NCBI GenBank assembly: GCA_900315545.1
Contig: OMZM01000006.1
Location: 17,615 to 81,614, forward strand
Length of the DNA: 64,000 nucleotides
Reading direction: 5' to 3'
Source: an uncultured Prevotella sp.
GTDB taxonomy: Bacteria; Bacteroidota; Bacteroidia; Bacteroidales; Bacteroidaceae
In this document: positions 17,357-27,777 of the stretch, in pieces
Layout of the letters: each line of letters starts with the position of its first letter
How positions within the stretch are numbered: the stretch's first letter is position 1
The notes under the pieces: model-generated
Database searches by the model: none
Seen by the model: only the letters and a program-made list of their open reading frames with translations
Told to the model about the DNA's origin: nothing
Translations under genes and position numbers: made by a program

Positions 17357-18793
17357 ATGAAACGCATATCACTTCACATAACACTGCTGCTCGCAGCCAC
17401 AATAATGATGTCGTCGTGTCTGGGCGACAACGAAGACGAGACAGTCTACTATGGCGATGCCGCAATAACGGCATTCACTCTCGGCAAGCTGAACCGCTAT
17501 CTGCACACCACGACATACGACGGTCTGGACTCGATTGCAAAGACCAATATCGACGGCACAACCTACAAGTTTACCATCGACCAGATAAACCACGTCATCT
17601 ACAACACTGACTCGCTGCCCTACGGCACCGACATCAGCAAGGTGATATGCACCATAACGTCGAAAAACAGCGGCTCGGTGGTAATAAAGAGCATGACGAG
17701 CGACTCCGTGAAATACCACAACTCTGCCGACTCGGTAGACTTCTCGCAGCCGCGAACATTCATAGTCTACTCTAACAACGGTGTCAACGCACAGGAATAT
17801 ACGGCAACCGTAAACGTACACAAGCAGCAAGCCGACCAGTTTGAATGGCAACGCACAGCCGTAGGAAGCATATTCAGGGATTTCCGCAACATGCGCGCAC
17901 TCGAACTGAACGGACGCATGTATGTAGTGGGAAGCACCGAAACGACATCGAGCATACTCTATACCGACGTCAGCGACGGACAGGCTTGGCACACAGCAAC
18001 GCCAAACATCAGCACACCGCTGACTGCCGATGCATACAAGAACACCATCGTTCACAACGGAAAACTGTACATGCTCAACGGCAACAACATCATATCGTCT
18101 GCCGACGGCACAGCATGGAACGAAGAAACAACGACAACCATAAGGCAACTGCTGGGCTCTGACGGCAAACTGGTATTTGCCTTCGACGGCGACGGCAACA
18201 TAGTATCGTCTGCCGACAACTGCCAGACATGGACAGCCAATAAACTCGACGACAGCAACACGCTGCTGCCGACACAGGACATCAGCCTCGTGGCAAGACC
18301 ACTGGCAACCAACCCCGACATAAGGAGAGTAGTCCTGGTGGGCAACAGAAGCATAGGCACCTATCCGCAGGATGCCAATGCAGTGGTATGGAGCCGCCTC
18401 ATAGAGAACGACGAAAGCGCACCGCAGTACGAATGGATGTACTACGGCGAATCATCATCGGCACTCTACAAGGCACCACGACAGAACAACCTCACGGTCA
18501 TGGCATACGACAACGGAATGATAGCCATAGGCGGACAGCCGGCAGGAAGCTGCACAGTGGCAGCCTTCTCGGCTATATACTACAGCGCCGACGGAGGCAT
18601 AACATGGAAGAAAGACAGCCGCATGAGCCTGCCGGAAGGCTTCGTCAGCACAGCCACCACATTCTGCGCCACTGTCGACTCGCAGAACCACATCTGGCTA
18701 TTCAGCCCTGCGACAGGCGAAATATGGCGCGCACGACTGAGCCAACTCGGATGGCAGGACACACAGACAATATTCCGCACAAAAAAGAAATAA
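17357..18793 (+). CDS. DUF6242 domain lipoprotein
   Basis: 478 residues from the Met at 17357 (an ATG 21 nt earlier is inside the promoter). The N-terminus MKRISLHITLLLAATIMMSSC is a lipoprotein signal with Cys21, so it is an exported, lipid-anchored envelope protein. The N-terminal part (about 35-160) is a beta-sandwich with ITAFTLGKLNRYLHT and a region reading YTATVNVHKQQADQFEW at its end. The rest is a repeated WT-and-SADG pattern (SSADGTAWNEE, SSADNCQTWTAN, YYSADGGITWKKD), typical of BNR/sialidase-like propeller blades. No enzyme motif is visible. It heads the operon with DUF6089, uppS and bamA, which suggests an envelope role. Exact function unknown. Confidence 0.85.
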   Translation: MKRISLHITLLLAATIMMSSCLGDNEDETVYYGDAAITAFTLGKLNRYLHTTTYDGLDSIAKTNIDGTTYKFTIDQINHVIYNTDSLPYGTDISKVICTITSKNSGSVVIKSMTSDSVKYHNSADSVDFSQPRTFIVYSNNGVNAQEYTATVNVHKQQADQFEWQRTAVGSIFRDFRNMRALELNGRMYVVGSTETTSSILYTDVSDGQAWHTATPNISTPLTADAYKNTIVHNGKLYMLNGNNIISSADGTAWNEETTTTIRQLLGSDGKLVFAFDGDGNIVSSADNCQTWTANKLDDSNTLLPTQDISLVARPLATNPDIRRVVLVGNRSIGTYPQDANAVVWSRLIENDESAPQYEWMYYGESSSALYKAPRQNNLTVMAYDNGMIAIGGQPAGSCTVAAFSAIYYSADGGITWKKDSRMSLPEGFVSTATTFCATVDSQNHIWLFSPATGEIWRARLSQLGWQDTQTIFRTKKK

Positions 18794-18796
18794 GCC

Positions 18797-19480
18797 ATGC
18801 GTCGGACAATAATCATACTTGCCATCATCTTGTCGAGTCTCAACGCCAAGGCACAGAGCGACCCCGAATATCTCATGGAGATAGGCGCGGGAGCAGGAAT
18901 GGTAAACTATCTCGGCGACTTCAACGGCTCGATAACGGGCAACATGCAGCCTATGGCTACCCTAATGCTGCGCCGACTGTTCAACCCATACATGGGCCTG
19001 AGGCTTCACGCATCATACGGCAAGCTGAAAGGATCGTCTGCCGACGTAAAGACTTACTACCCCGAATATCAGGAGAAAGCCTACGAATTCAGCAATACAC
19101 TTGCCGACGCAGGCATAGTGTTTGAATACAACATGTGGCCCTACGGCACCGGACGCGACTACAGGGGAGCAAAACGACTGACACCATACATCTTCGGAGG
19201 ACTCGGAGCAACATACGTCAAGACCGAAGACAAAAGCGTGGTAACGGCAAACATACCTATAGGCATAGGCGTGAAATATAAAATAGGAGACAGAATGAAT
19301 CTCGGACTGCAGTGGGCAGCACACTTCTCGCTGAACGATGAGCTCGACGGAAGAAAAGACCCATACACCGTAGAAAGCACGGGAGCATTCAAGAACACCG
19401 ACGGATACAGCACGCTGACACTCACACTGACATACAGTTTCAAGGCAAAATGCCGCACCTGCCACAACGAAGACGAATGA
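18797..19480 (+). CDS. DUF6089 family outer-membrane beta-barrel protein
   Basis: 227 residues with a signal peptide ([20 protein letters not shown]) and a short barrel-like body ([53 protein letters not shown]). It starts 3 nt after DUF6242 and ends 47 nt before uppS, in the order DUF6089-uppS-bamA that I recall from many Bacteroidetes. A role in outer-membrane biogenesis is inferred from that context. The C-terminal CRTC pair is unusual for a barrel. No enzyme motifs. Confidence 0.85.
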   Translation: MRRTIIILAIILSSLNAKAQSDPEYLMEIGAGAGMVNYLGDFNGSITGNMQPMATLMLRRLFNPYMGLRLHASYGKLKGSSADVKTYYPEYQEKAYEFSNTLADAGIVFEYNMWPYGTGRDYRGAKRLTPYIFGGLGATYVKTEDKSVVTANIPIGIGVKYKIGDRMNLGLQWAAHFSLNDELDGRKDPYTVESTGAFKNTDGYSTLTLTLTYSFKAKCRTCHNEDE

Positions 19481-19527
19481 CGGGAAGGCAGAATACAACG
19501 GAAAAACAGAAAATAGATACATTTAGC

Positions 19528-20271
19528 ATGGACTACAAGATAGATGAGAATCGCATACCACAGCACATTGCCATAATCATGGACGGCAACGGACGATGGG
19601 CAACAGAACGAAACCAGCCGCGAAACTACGGACACCAGGCTGGAGTGGACACAGTGCGACGAATCACAATCGAGTGTACAAAGCTCGGAGTGAAATATCT
19701 GACACTATATACGTTCTCTACCGAGAACTGGAACAGACCAGCCGACGAGATAACAGCACTCATGGGACTGGTACTTTCATCGTTGGAAGACGAGATATTC
19801 ATGAAGAACAACGTGCGCTTCCGCGTCGTGGGCGACTTGAAAAGACTGCCCGAAAACGTGCAGCAGAAACTGCGCGAGACGGAAGAACACACAGCAAAAA
19901 ACAGTGCAATGACAATGGTTGTGGCACTGAGCTACTCTGCACGATGGGAAATAACACAGGCTGTGAAAGACATGGCGCGTGAAGCCAAGAACGGAACACT
20001 CGACCCCGACAACATCAGCGAGGAAGATGTGAGCCGACACATGCAGACAAACTTCATGCCCGACCCAGACCTGCTGATAAGAACAGGAGGAGAAGTAAGA
20101 GTATCAAACTACCTGCTCTGGCAGATAGCATACAGCGAACTGTACTTCTGCGACACATATTGGCCAGACTTCAACGAAGCCGACCTGCACAAAGCCATAG
20201 CCGACTATCAGTCGAGACAAAGGCGATTTGGAAAGACAGAGGCACAGGTGGAAGAGGAAAACGACAGATAA
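19528..20271 (+). CDS. uppS: Isoprenyl transferase (undecaprenyl diphosphate synthase)
   Basis: 247 residues from the Met at 19528; the frame is open 78 nt further upstream but that part overlaps DUF6089 and lacks homology. The enzyme condenses isopentenyl units on farnesyl diphosphate to make the C55 lipid carrier for peptidoglycan and surface glycans. Seen: [13 protein letters not shown] with catalytic Asp19, the [12 protein letters not shown] helix, [12 protein letters not shown], and the C-terminal [21 protein letters not shown] motif cut here to [15 protein letters not shown], followed by [10 protein letters not shown]. Soluble enzyme. bamA follows after 52 nt. Confidence 0.97.
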   Translation: MDYKIDENRIPQHIAIIMDGNGRWATERNQPRNYGHQAGVDTVRRITIECTKLGVKYLTLYTFSTENWNRPADEITALMGLVLSSLEDEIFMKNNVRFRVVGDLKRLPENVQQKLRETEEHTAKNSAMTMVVALSYSARWEITQAVKDMAREAKNGTLDPDNISEEDVSRHMQTNFMPDPDLLIRTGGEVRVSNYLLWQIAYSELYFCDTYWPDFNEADLHKAIADYQSRQRRFGKTEAQVEEENDR

Positions 20272-20323
20272 ATACAGAATAAACGACCGGTAAGATTAAG
20301 TTCAAAAAGAAAACAATATCAAT

Positions 20324-22945
20324 ATGCGACATATAAATAAGTTGATAGCACTGCTGCTTTTGCTCGGAGCTTTGACAACAATCAACGCACAAGAGAAAAT
20401 CGTAAATCCTGAAATATCATATCTCGGAACACCACGCTCATACGCCATCGCTGCACTGAACGTAACAGGCGGAGAGGGATATGAAGACTACATCATAACA
20501 GGAATATCAGGACTCACGATAGGACAACGCGTAACCGTGCCGGGAAGCGAAATCACCGATGCCGTGAAAAGATACTGGAAGCACGGACTGTTCTCACGAA
20601 TATCTATAAAGGCAGACTCTATCGTAGGCGACAGCATCTACCTGCACATAGACCTCGCACTGAGACCGAGAGTGTCGGAAATAAACTATACTGGCGTGAA
20701 GAAGTCTGAACGCGAAGACCTGGAAAACAAGATAGGACTGCTGAAAGGCGGACAACTGACTCCCAACCACATCGACAGGGCTAAGCTGCTGACACGCAAA
20801 TACTTTGAAGACAAAGGCTACAAGAATGCCGAAATAAGCATACGTCAGCGCGACGACGTCGCAAACAAAAACCAGATAATACTCGATATCGACATCGACA
20901 AGAAGGAAAAGATGAAAATACACGAGATTATCATCAGCGGAAACAACAAGCTGGCAAGCTCAAAAATAAAGGGCAAACTCTTCGGTAAGGGTGCATTCAA
21001 GAATGTACACGAAGCAAATAAACTGTCATCATTCATGAAAAAGAAAAAATATACACCTGAACGTTGGAAGGAAGACAAGAAAAACCTGATAGACAAATAC
21101 AACGAACTGGGCTACCGCGATGCAGTCATACTCGAAGACAGTGTATGGAACTACGACGACAAGCATGTAAATATATATGTAAAGGTTGACGAAGGCGAGA
21201 AATATTACCTGCGAAACATAACGTGGGTGGGCAACACCGTCTATCCGACAGAGCAACTCGCTGCCGTATTCGGCATGCAAAAGGGCGACGTCTACAACCA
21301 AAAGCAAATGAACAAGCGACTCACTGAAGACGAGGATGCTGTGGGAAATATGTACTGGAACAACGGTTACCTGTTCTATCAGCTCACTCCAGCAGAGATA
21401 AACATCGACGGCGACTCCATAGACCTTGAGATGCGTATATCGGAAAACATGCAGGCTCGCATAAGCAAGGTACGCATCAACGGAAACTCACGCATATACG
21501 AGAATGTCATACGACGCGAATTACGCACTAAGCCAGGCGACTTGTTCTCGAAAGAAGCACTGATGCGTTCGGCACGCGAACTGGCATCAATGGGACACTT
21601 CGACCCAGAGAAATGTCAGCCAGACGTAAAACCAAATGCGGAGAACGGAACTGTAGACATCAACTGGAACCTCGAGCAGAAGTCGAACGACCAGGTTGAG
21701 TTGTCGCTCGGCTGGGGACAGACAGGCGTGATAGGACGCGTCGGACTGAAACTCAATAACTTCTCTATGGCAAACCTGATGAGGAAGAACAAGGAAAGAA
21801 GAGGCATCATGCCTATAGGCGACGGTGAAGTGCTGTCGATTGGCGCTCAGACCAACGGAACATACTACCAGTCGTACAACACATCTTACTCTACCGGATG
21901 GTTCGGCGGCAAACGACCGATACAGCTTACAGTAGGCGCTTACTATTCGAAGCAGACCGACGTGTCAAGCAACTACTACAATCAGGGCTATCTGAACAAT
22001 TACTACAACAACATGCTCGGATACGGAATGTACAACAACGGGTACTATAACAGTTACGAAAACTATTACGATCCCGACAAATACATTCGTCTGTTCAGTG
22101 CCTCTGTTTCGTGGGGAAAACGTCTGCGCTGGCCTGACGACTACTTCACATTGTCTGTTCAGTTGTCATACACAAGATACATGCTGAAAAACTGGCAGTA
22201 CTTCCTTATCAGCACAGGAAATTCCAACAACCTCAACGTCAGCATCTCGCTCAACCGCACGTCTACCGACAACCAGTTGTTCCCACGTCGCGGCTCTGAA
22301 TTCAGTGCATCGCTGACCCTCACCCCACCATGGTCGAAGTGGGACGGCAAAGACTACAGGACACTGGCAACAAACCCGCAGTCGTCAACATACATGGACG
22401 AGCAGAAAGACAAATACCGCTGGGTGGAATACCACAAGTGGAAGTTCAAGGCACGTACGTTTACCGCACTGTCCAGCGCACAGAAGTGTTTCGTCCTTAT
22501 GACAAGAATCGAGTTCGGACTGTTAGGACACTACAACAAATACAAGAAATCTCCGTTTGAGACATTCTACTTCGGTGGAGACGGTATGAGCGGCTACTCT
22601 ACATACGCTGAAGAAACTATCGGACTGAGAGGTTATGAGAACGGACAATTTACGCCTATGCGTGCTGAAGGCTATGCCTACGAACGCCTGTCTTTAGAGT
22701 TACGCTATCCATTCATGCTTGGCAACACTACAATCTACGGACTGGGCTTCGTGGAGGCAGGTAACGCATGGACCGAAGTCAGCAAGTTTAATCCTTTCGA
22801 CGTGAAACGCTCTGCCGGTCTCGGCGTACGCATATTCCTTCCAATGGTGGGCATGATGGGTATCGACTGGGCATACGGCTTCGACAAGGTTTGGGGCAAG
22901 AAGGGCGGCTCGCAGTTCCACTTCGTACTCGGACAGGAATTCTAA
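20324..22945 (+). CDS. bamA: Outer membrane protein assembly factor BamA
   Basis: 873 residues: signal peptide (ending TTINAQ), five POTRA repeats over about residues 30-440, and a C-terminal Omp85 16-stranded barrel. BamA is the core of the machine that folds barrel proteins into the outer membrane. The barrel has the expected late FETFYFGGDGMSGYS and the closing HFVLGQEF with terminal Phe, the usual beta-signal. Unusual is a Tyr/Asn-rich segment at about residues 555-592 (NYYNQGYLNNYYNN, GMYNNGYYNSYENYY), probably an enlarged surface loop. It lies between uppS and three ompH genes, a standard envelope cluster. Confidence 0.97.
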   Translation: MRHINKLIALLLLLGALTTINAQEKIVNPEISYLGTPRSYAIAALNVTGGEGYEDYIITGISGLTIGQRVTVPGSEITDAVKRYWKHGLFSRISIKADSIVGDSIYLHIDLALRPRVSEINYTGVKKSEREDLENKIGLLKGGQLTPNHIDRAKLLTRKYFEDKGYKNAEISIRQRDDVANKNQIILDIDIDKKEKMKIHEIIISGNNKLASSKIKGKLFGKGAFKNVHEANKLSSFMKKKKYTPERWKEDKKNLIDKYNELGYRDAVILEDSVWNYDDKHVNIYVKVDEGEKYYLRNITWVGNTVYPTEQLAAVFGMQKGDVYNQKQMNKRLTEDEDAVGNMYWNNGYLFYQLTPAEINIDGDSIDLEMRISENMQARISKVRINGNSRIYENVIRRELRTKPGDLFSKEALMRSARELASMGHFDPEKCQPDVKPNAENGTVDINWNLEQKSNDQVELSLGWGQTGVIGRVGLKLNNFSMANLMRKNKERRGIMPIGDGEVLSIGAQTNGTYYQSYNTSYSTGWFGGKRPIQLTVGAYYSKQTDVSSNYYNQGYLNNYYNNMLGYGMYNNGYYNSYENYYDPDKYIRLFSASVSWGKRLRWPDDYFTLSVQLSYTRYMLKNWQYFLISTGNSNNLNVSISLNRTSTDNQLFPRRGSEFSASLTLTPPWSKWDGKDYRTLATNPQSSTYMDEQKDKYRWVEYHKWKFKARTFTALSSAQKCFVLMTRIEFGLLGHYNKYKKSPFETFYFGGDGMSGYSTYAEETIGLRGYENGQFTPMRAEGYAYERLSLELRYPFMLGNTTIYGLGFVEAGNAWTEVSKFNPFDVKRSAGLGVRIFLPMVGMMGIDWAYGFDKVWGKKGGSQFHFVLGQEF

Positions 22946-22992
22946 CATATATATAATAAAGTAGACAAAAACAATAAATTGAAAAGACAAAT

Positions 22993-23502
22993 ATGAAAAG
23001 ATTATTGACTATTGCTTGCTTAGCCATATTAGCCATAGCAGCCAACGCACAGAAGTTTGCGCTTATAGACATGGATTATATTCTGAAAAACATTCCTGCT
23101 TACGAGCGTGCCAACGAGCAGTTGAACCAAGTTTCAAAGAAGTGGCAGGCAGAAGTAGAGGCACTGAACACAGAAGCATCTACCATGTACAAGAACTTCC
23201 AAAACGAAGTTGTCTTCCTTTCACAGGAACAGAAGAAGACCCGCCAGGAGGCTATCATGAACAAAGAGAAAGAAGCCAGCGACCTGAAACGCAAGTATTT
23301 CGGTCCTGAAGGCGAATTGTTCAAGAAGCGTCAGAGCCTGATGACTCCTATACAGGAGGAAATCTACAATGCCGTAAAAGATATCTGCGAGCTTCGCGGA
23401 TACTCTCTCGTGCAAGACAGGTCGGCAGCCGGCATAATCTATGCATCGCCTAAAATTGACATCAGCAACGAAGTATTGGAGAAACTCGGATACTCAAACT
23501 AA
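22993..23502 (+). CDS. OmpH/Skp family periplasmic chaperone, paralog 1
   Basis: 169 residues: signal peptide (MKRLLTIACLAILAIAANAQ), then KFALIDMDYILKNIPAY as the first OmpH strand, and a long charged coiled coil (about residues 40-120) forming the chaperone tentacle, closing with YSLVQDRSAAGIIYASPKID. Skp-type chaperones hold unfolded outer-membrane proteins on the way to BamA. It is the first of three tandem relatives directly after bamA. Confidence 0.92.
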   Translation: MKRLLTIACLAILAIAANAQKFALIDMDYILKNIPAYERANEQLNQVSKKWQAEVEALNTEASTMYKNFQNEVVFLSQEQKKTRQEAIMNKEKEASDLKRKYFGPEGELFKKRQSLMTPIQEEIYNAVKDICELRGYSLVQDRSAAGIIYASPKIDISNEVLEKLGYSN

Positions 23503-23544
23503 TAAAGAAACATAAATTTAATAACAATAAAAACAATCAACAAA

Positions 23545-24042
23545 ATGAAAAAAGTAATTTTAATGTTAATGTTGTTCGCACCGCTGTCTATCTTTGCACA
23601 GAAGTTCGGACACATCGATTCTCAGGCTCTTATTTCGTCTTTGCCTGAGGCTATCCGCGTTCAAGGCGAACTTGAAGCGCTCGGCAAGCAGTATGAAGCA
23701 GAACTTACTTCCATGCAGAACGAGTTGCAGCGCAAGGCTGAAGAGTATGAAAAGACTCGCAGCACCATGAACGCTACAAAGCAAGCAGAAACAGAGCAGA
23801 GCCTGCAGGAAATGTACAACAAGATTCAGCAGGCGGCTTCAGACAACCAGCAGGCTTTCAACAAAGCACAGCAGGAGAAACTTGGTCCTATCCTTGACAG
23901 GGTTCGCGTTGCTATTGAGAACGTTGCCAAGAAGGGTGGATATATTTATATCATGGAACAATCTGCCGGACAGCCTATATATGTCAACACAACGCTGTCG
24001 ACAGACATTACTTCAGAGGTTAAGGCTGAATTGAGCAAGTAA
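23545..24042 (+). CDS. OmpH/Skp family periplasmic chaperone, paralog 2
   Basis: 165 residues with signal peptide (MKKVILMLMLFAPLSIFAQ), the OmpH start KFGHIDSQALISSLPEA, a Gln/Glu/Lys coiled coil, and GGYIYIMEQSAGQPIYVN near the C-terminus. Same domain as paralog 1 with clearly diverged sequence, so it is not a recent duplicate. It starts 42 nt after paralog 1 and ends 1 nt before paralog 3. Confidence 0.93.
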   Translation: MKKVILMLMLFAPLSIFAQKFGHIDSQALISSLPEAIRVQGELEALGKQYEAELTSMQNELQRKAEEYEKTRSTMNATKQAETEQSLQEMYNKIQQAASDNQQAFNKAQQEKLGPILDRVRVAIENVAKKGGYIYIMEQSAGQPIYVNTTLSTDITSEVKAELSK

Positions 24043-24043
24043 C

Positions 24044-24559
24044 ATGACATTACAGAAACGATTTATTTACACTTTGTTGCTGACATTGCTGCCAATAGCA
24101 ATGTCAGCACAAATGCGTTTCGGCTACTACGACCACGACGTAGTTCTACAGTCAATGTCTGACTATACTGAGGCTAAAGATGCTGTAGAGAAACTGAACA
24201 AGCAATATGAAGACGAGATGCAGCGTGCTGCAGCAGACCTCAACAGCAAATACGAAGATTTCCTTGACGGTCAGAAAGATTTTGCCCCGTCTATCCTCAA
24301 AAAGCGTCAGGCTGAGCTGCAAGACATTTACAACAAGAACATTGCTTTCCGCAAAGATGCAGAAAAGTTGTTGGCTGAATCGGAGAAAGCCATATATGCA
24401 CCTGTACTGCAGCGTCTGAATACTGTCATCAGGCAGGTCGGACAGCAGCACGGCTATGCTTTCGTCATCAGACACGATGCCGACATGATGCCTTTCATCA
24501 ATGAAATGATTGGCGAAGACATAACGGAAGAACTGATAGAACTTCTTAAAAACTATTAA
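24044..24559 (+). CDS. OmpH/Skp family periplasmic chaperone, paralog 3
   Basis: 171 residues with signal peptide (MTLQKRFIYTLLLTLLPIAMSAQ, cut here at LLPIAMSAQ), the OmpH start MRFGYYDHDVVLQSMSDY, a charged coiled coil and the closing GYAFVIRHDADMMPFIN. The ATG lies 1 nt after the stop of paralog 2, so translation is probably coupled. It may serve a separate client set or form mixed trimers with the other two; neither can be told from sequence. Confidence 0.92.
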   Translation: MTLQKRFIYTLLLTLLPIAMSAQMRFGYYDHDVVLQSMSDYTEAKDAVEKLNKQYEDEMQRAAADLNSKYEDFLDGQKDFAPSILKKRQAELQDIYNKNIAFRKDAEKLLAESEKAIYAPVLQRLNTVIRQVGQQHGYAFVIRHDADMMPFINEMIGEDITEELIELLKNY

Positions 24560-24627
24560 ACAAATCACTACAGGCTGGTTTGTTGCCTGTATATTTAACA
24601 ACAAATACGACTGAACGATCATACAAC

Positions 24628-25461
24628 ATGCAGAATACAAATGGTCCAATAGGCATATTCGATTCCGGCTACGGCGGGCTTACCATACTTGAAGCCATAC
24701 GACGCAAGCTGCCGGAGTATGACTATATCTATCTGGGCGACAATGCACGCGCCCCGTACGGACCACGCTCGTTCGATGTTGTCTATGAGTTCACGCGACA
24801 AGCCGTCCGCTACTTGTTTGAGCGCGGATGCCATCTCGTCATTCTCGGATGCAACACTGCATCTGCCAAGGCACTGAGAACCATCCAGCAGAACGACCTT
24901 CCCAAGTGGGACAGCAAGCGCCGCGTGCTTGGCATCATACGTCCTACAGCAGAGGAAATAGGCAGTCTGACGAAATCGAGACATATTGGCGTTCTTGCCA
25001 CCGAAGGCACTATCCTGTCTGGAAGTTACGACATAGAGATACGCAAGCTTCATCCCGACATTATCGTTGTCGGCGAAGCATGTCCGCTGTGGGTTCCTAT
25101 TGTGGAGAACAATGAAGCCGGCAGCGCAGGCGCAGACTATTTTGTAAAGAAACATCTCGACAGCATTTTGCAGCGAGACCCACAGATTGACACCATCCTG
25201 CTCGGCTGCACGCACTATCCGCTGCTGCTAAAATCAATACAGAAGTTTACACCCGACAATGTCAACATCATGCAACAGGGTGGCTATGTGGCATCGAGCC
25301 TGCAACAATATCTTTTGCGCCATCCTGAGATTGCTGACCGCTGCACGCGGAACTCGTCGGTTACGTATCTCACCACCGAAAACACCAGGAAGTTCAACGA
25401 GCATGCCTTCACATTCCTGAAAGAATCTATCGTGGCAGAGCATGTCTTCATCGACAACTGA
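24628..25461 (+). CDS. murI: Glutamate racemase
   Basis: 277 residues from the Met at 24628; an in-frame ATG at 24580 adds 16 residues without homology. The enzyme interconverts L- and D-glutamate for peptidoglycan. Seen: GPIGIFDSGYGGLTI with Asp12, LGDNARAPYG, the first catalytic Cys75 in LGCNTASA, and the second Cys194 in LLGCTHYPLL. Cytoplasmic. It closes the envelope operon and is followed by a strong hairpin. Confidence 0.97.
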   Translation: MQNTNGPIGIFDSGYGGLTILEAIRRKLPEYDYIYLGDNARAPYGPRSFDVVYEFTRQAVRYLFERGCHLVILGCNTASAKALRTIQQNDLPKWDSKRRVLGIIRPTAEEIGSLTKSRHIGVLATEGTILSGSYDIEIRKLHPDIIVVGEACPLWVPIVENNEAGSAGADYFVKKHLDSILQRDPQIDTILLGCTHYPLLLKSIQKFTPDNVNIMQQGGYVASSLQQYLLRHPEIADRCTRNSSVTYLTTENTRKFNEHAFTFLKESIVAEHVFIDN

Positions 25462-25487
25462 ACACATATACATTAATTAATAATAAG

Positions 25488-25524
25488 AGCAGCGGTCAAC
25501 ATGATGTTGCCGCTGCTTTGTTTT
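25488..25524. terminator. Bidirectional terminator between murI and metG
   Basis: AGCAGCGG (25488-25495) pairs with CCGCTGCT (25510-25517), with an inner CAAC/GTTG pairing, followed by TTTGTTTT. It lies between convergent genes. Confidence 0.85.
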
Positions 25525-25579
25525 ATGTTTCGTCATGCCTGCTGCGACAGAAGTCCATCCAGCACGGTCTTGCTATTTG

Positions 25580-27646
25580 CTATCCTACCTGACTTCCAGG
25601 CTTTACGTCCCTTGAAGTGGTAACAACGCTCAGTGTCTCGTCGAAGTCTACGGCAGACAAAATCATGCCCTGACTCTCTATACCCATCATCTTTCGCGGT
25701 GCGAAGTTGGCTACGAACAGCACTCGCTTGCCGACAAGTTCCTGTGGATTGTCGTAGAACTGTGCTATGCCCGAGAGTATTGTGCGGTCGGTGCCAGTAC
25801 CGTCGTCGATGCAGAACTGCAACAATTTCTTTGACTTCTTTACCTTTTCGCACGATTTTATGAGTCCGACGCGAATGTCAAGTTTCTCAAAATCCTCAAA
25901 CGACACTGTCGGTTTCACGTCCTTAGCCTTGTATTGTGCAGCCTCGTTCTGTTTCTTTATGTCTTCCAGACGCTGCAACTGTGCCTCTATCACGTCGTCT
26001 TCTATCTTTTCAAACAGCAACTGTGGCTCAGCCAACTGATGTCCTGCCTTCAGCAAGTCAGTCTGCCCGAGCTGGTTCCAGTCGAAGTCTGTGATGTTGA
26101 GCATGTCGCGCAGCTTCTTTGATGAGAACGGCAGGAACGGCTCGAAGGCTATTGCGAGGTTTGCGACAAGCTGCAGCGAGATATTGAGTATTGTCTCGAC
26201 GCGTTTCGGGTCGGTCTTCCACACCTTCCATGGCTCACATTCGGTGATGTAGCGGTTGCCTATTCGCGCGAGGTTCATTGCCTCTTTCTGTGCGTCGCGG
26301 AACTTGAACACGTCGAGCAACTCCTCCACTTTCTGCTTCACATCCTTGAACTCGTCGAGTGTCTGTCGGTCGGTTTCGCTGAGTTCTCCACACTCCGGCA
26401 CCACGCCGTTCCAGTATTTCTTCGTCAGTTGCAGAGCCCTATTCACGAAATTGCCGTAGACAGCCACCAGCTCGTTGTTGTTTCTTTCCTGGAAGTCGCG
26501 CCAAGTGAAGTTGTTGTCCTTAGTTTCTGGTGCGTTTGCAGTCAGCACATAGCGCAGCACATCCTGCTTTCCGGGAAAGTCGCGCAGATATTCGTGCAGC
26601 CATATAGCCCAGTTTCTCGATGTCGATATCTTGTCGTTTTCGAGGTTCAGGAATTCGTTTGCCGGCACGTTGTCAGGCATTATGTACTTGCCGTGAGCCT
26701 TCATCATCACTGGGAAGATTATGCAGTGGAAGACGATGTTGTCCTTTCCGATGAAGTGTACGAGCCTTGTGTCTTCGTCCTGCCACCATTTTGTCCATTC
26801 GCCCCATCTCTGCGGATTGCTTTCGCACAGTTCCTTTGTGTTTGAAACATATCCTATCGGGGCGTCGAACCAGACGTACAGCACTTTTCCCTCAGCTCCT
26901 TCCACCGGCACTGGTATGCCCCAGTTGAGGTCGCGTGTCATTGCTCTCGGCTGCAGGTCCATGTCGAGCCACGACTTGCACTGTCCGTAGACGTTCGGTC
27001 GCCACTCCTTGTGTTGCTGAAGTATCCATTCCTTCAGCCATTCCTGGTATTCGTTCAGTGGCAGATACCAGTTTTTTGTTTCCTTCAGCACGGGTGTCGA
27101 GCCGCTGATGGTCGAGCGTGGGTTGATGAGTTCGGTCGGGTCGAGGTCGCGTCCGCACTTTTCGCACTGGTCGCCGTATGCTCCTTCGTTGTGGCAGTGT
27201 GGGCATTCGCCTGTTATGTATCTGTCGGCGAGGAATTGCTTTGCCTCCTCGTCGTAGTATTGCTTTGTCGTTTCTTCTGTCAGTTTGCCCTCGTCGTATA
27301 GTTTCCGGAAGAATTCGGATGCTGTTTTCCTGTGCATTTCCGATGTCGTGCGGCTGTAGACGTCGAACGAGATGCCGAACTCGTCGAACGAGTCCTTTAT
27401 CATCTTGTGGTATCTGTCTACTATGTCCTGCGGCGTAACTCCTTCTTTTCTTGCGCGTATGGTTATAGGCACACCGTGCTCGTCGCTTCCTCCGACGAAC
27501 ATGACGTCTTCCTTCTTCAGCCTGAGGTAGCGCACGTAGATATCGGCTGGCACATAGACTCCTGCGAGGTGTCCGATGTGCACGCCTCCGTTAGCGTATG
27601 GCAGTGCCGACGTAACGGTCGTTCTCTTATATTTTTTCTGCTCCAT
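25580..27646 (-). CDS. metG: Methionine-tRNA ligase
   Basis: 688 residues from [20 protein letters not shown]. The frame is open 57 nt further upstream, but the promoter box at 27691-27698 lies within that extension, so the inner Met is preferred. It charges tRNA-Met and initiator tRNA. Seen: HIGH at residues 23-26, a zinc knuckle with CPHC and CEKC (about 145-165), the KMSKS equivalent KISTS at 339-343, an anticodon-binding helical domain, and a C-terminal Trbp111-like tRNA-binding domain (about 580-688, LDIRVGLI and [15 protein letters not shown]). This two-zinc-pair, Trbp-fused form is common in Bacteroidetes. Confidence 0.97.
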   Translation of the reverse strand: MEQKKYKRTTVTSALPYANGGVHIGHLAGVYVPADIYVRYLRLKKEDVMFVGGSDEHGVPITIRARKEGVTPQDIVDRYHKMIKDSFDEFGISFDVYSRTTSEMHRKTASEFFRKLYDEGKLTEETTKQYYDEEAKQFLADRYITGECPHCHNEGAYGDQCEKCGRDLDPTELINPRSTISGSTPVLKETKNWYLPLNEYQEWLKEWILQQHKEWRPNVYGQCKSWLDMDLQPRAMTRDLNWGIPVPVEGAEGKVLYVWFDAPIGYVSNTKELCESNPQRWGEWTKWWQDEDTRLVHFIGKDNIVFHCIIFPVMMKAHGKYIMPDNVPANEFLNLENDKISTSRNWAIWLHEYLRDFPGKQDVLRYVLTANAPETKDNNFTWRDFQERNNNELVAVYGNFVNRALQLTKKYWNGVVPECGELSETDRQTLDEFKDVKQKVEELLDVFKFRDAQKEAMNLARIGNRYITECEPWKVWKTDPKRVETILNISLQLVANLAIAFEPFLPFSSKKLRDMLNITDFDWNQLGQTDLLKAGHQLAEPQLLFEKIEDDVIEAQLQRLEDIKKQNEAAQYKAKDVKPTVSFEDFEKLDIRVGLIKSCEKVKKSKKLLQFCIDDGTGTDRTILSGIAQFYDNPQELVGKRVLFVANFAPRKMMGIESQGMILSAVDFDETLSVVTTSRDVKPGSQVG

Positions 27647-27690
27647 GTATGTTATTTTGTTTCTGTTTGTTACTTTTGCGTTTTCTGTTG

Positions 27691-27698
27691 CAAAGGTA
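27691..27698 (-). promoter_or_regulatory. -7 promoter box for metG
   Basis: CAAAGGTA on the plus strand reads TACCTTTG on the minus strand, about 45 nt before the chosen metG start. No -33 TTTG at the usual distance. Confidence 0.6.
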
Positions 27699-27777
27699 CA
27701 CAAAATATTCTTTATAATGAACTATTCATATTTATATTTGCAATTTTGCATGTTTCCGCTGCGTATAGAAGATATAT

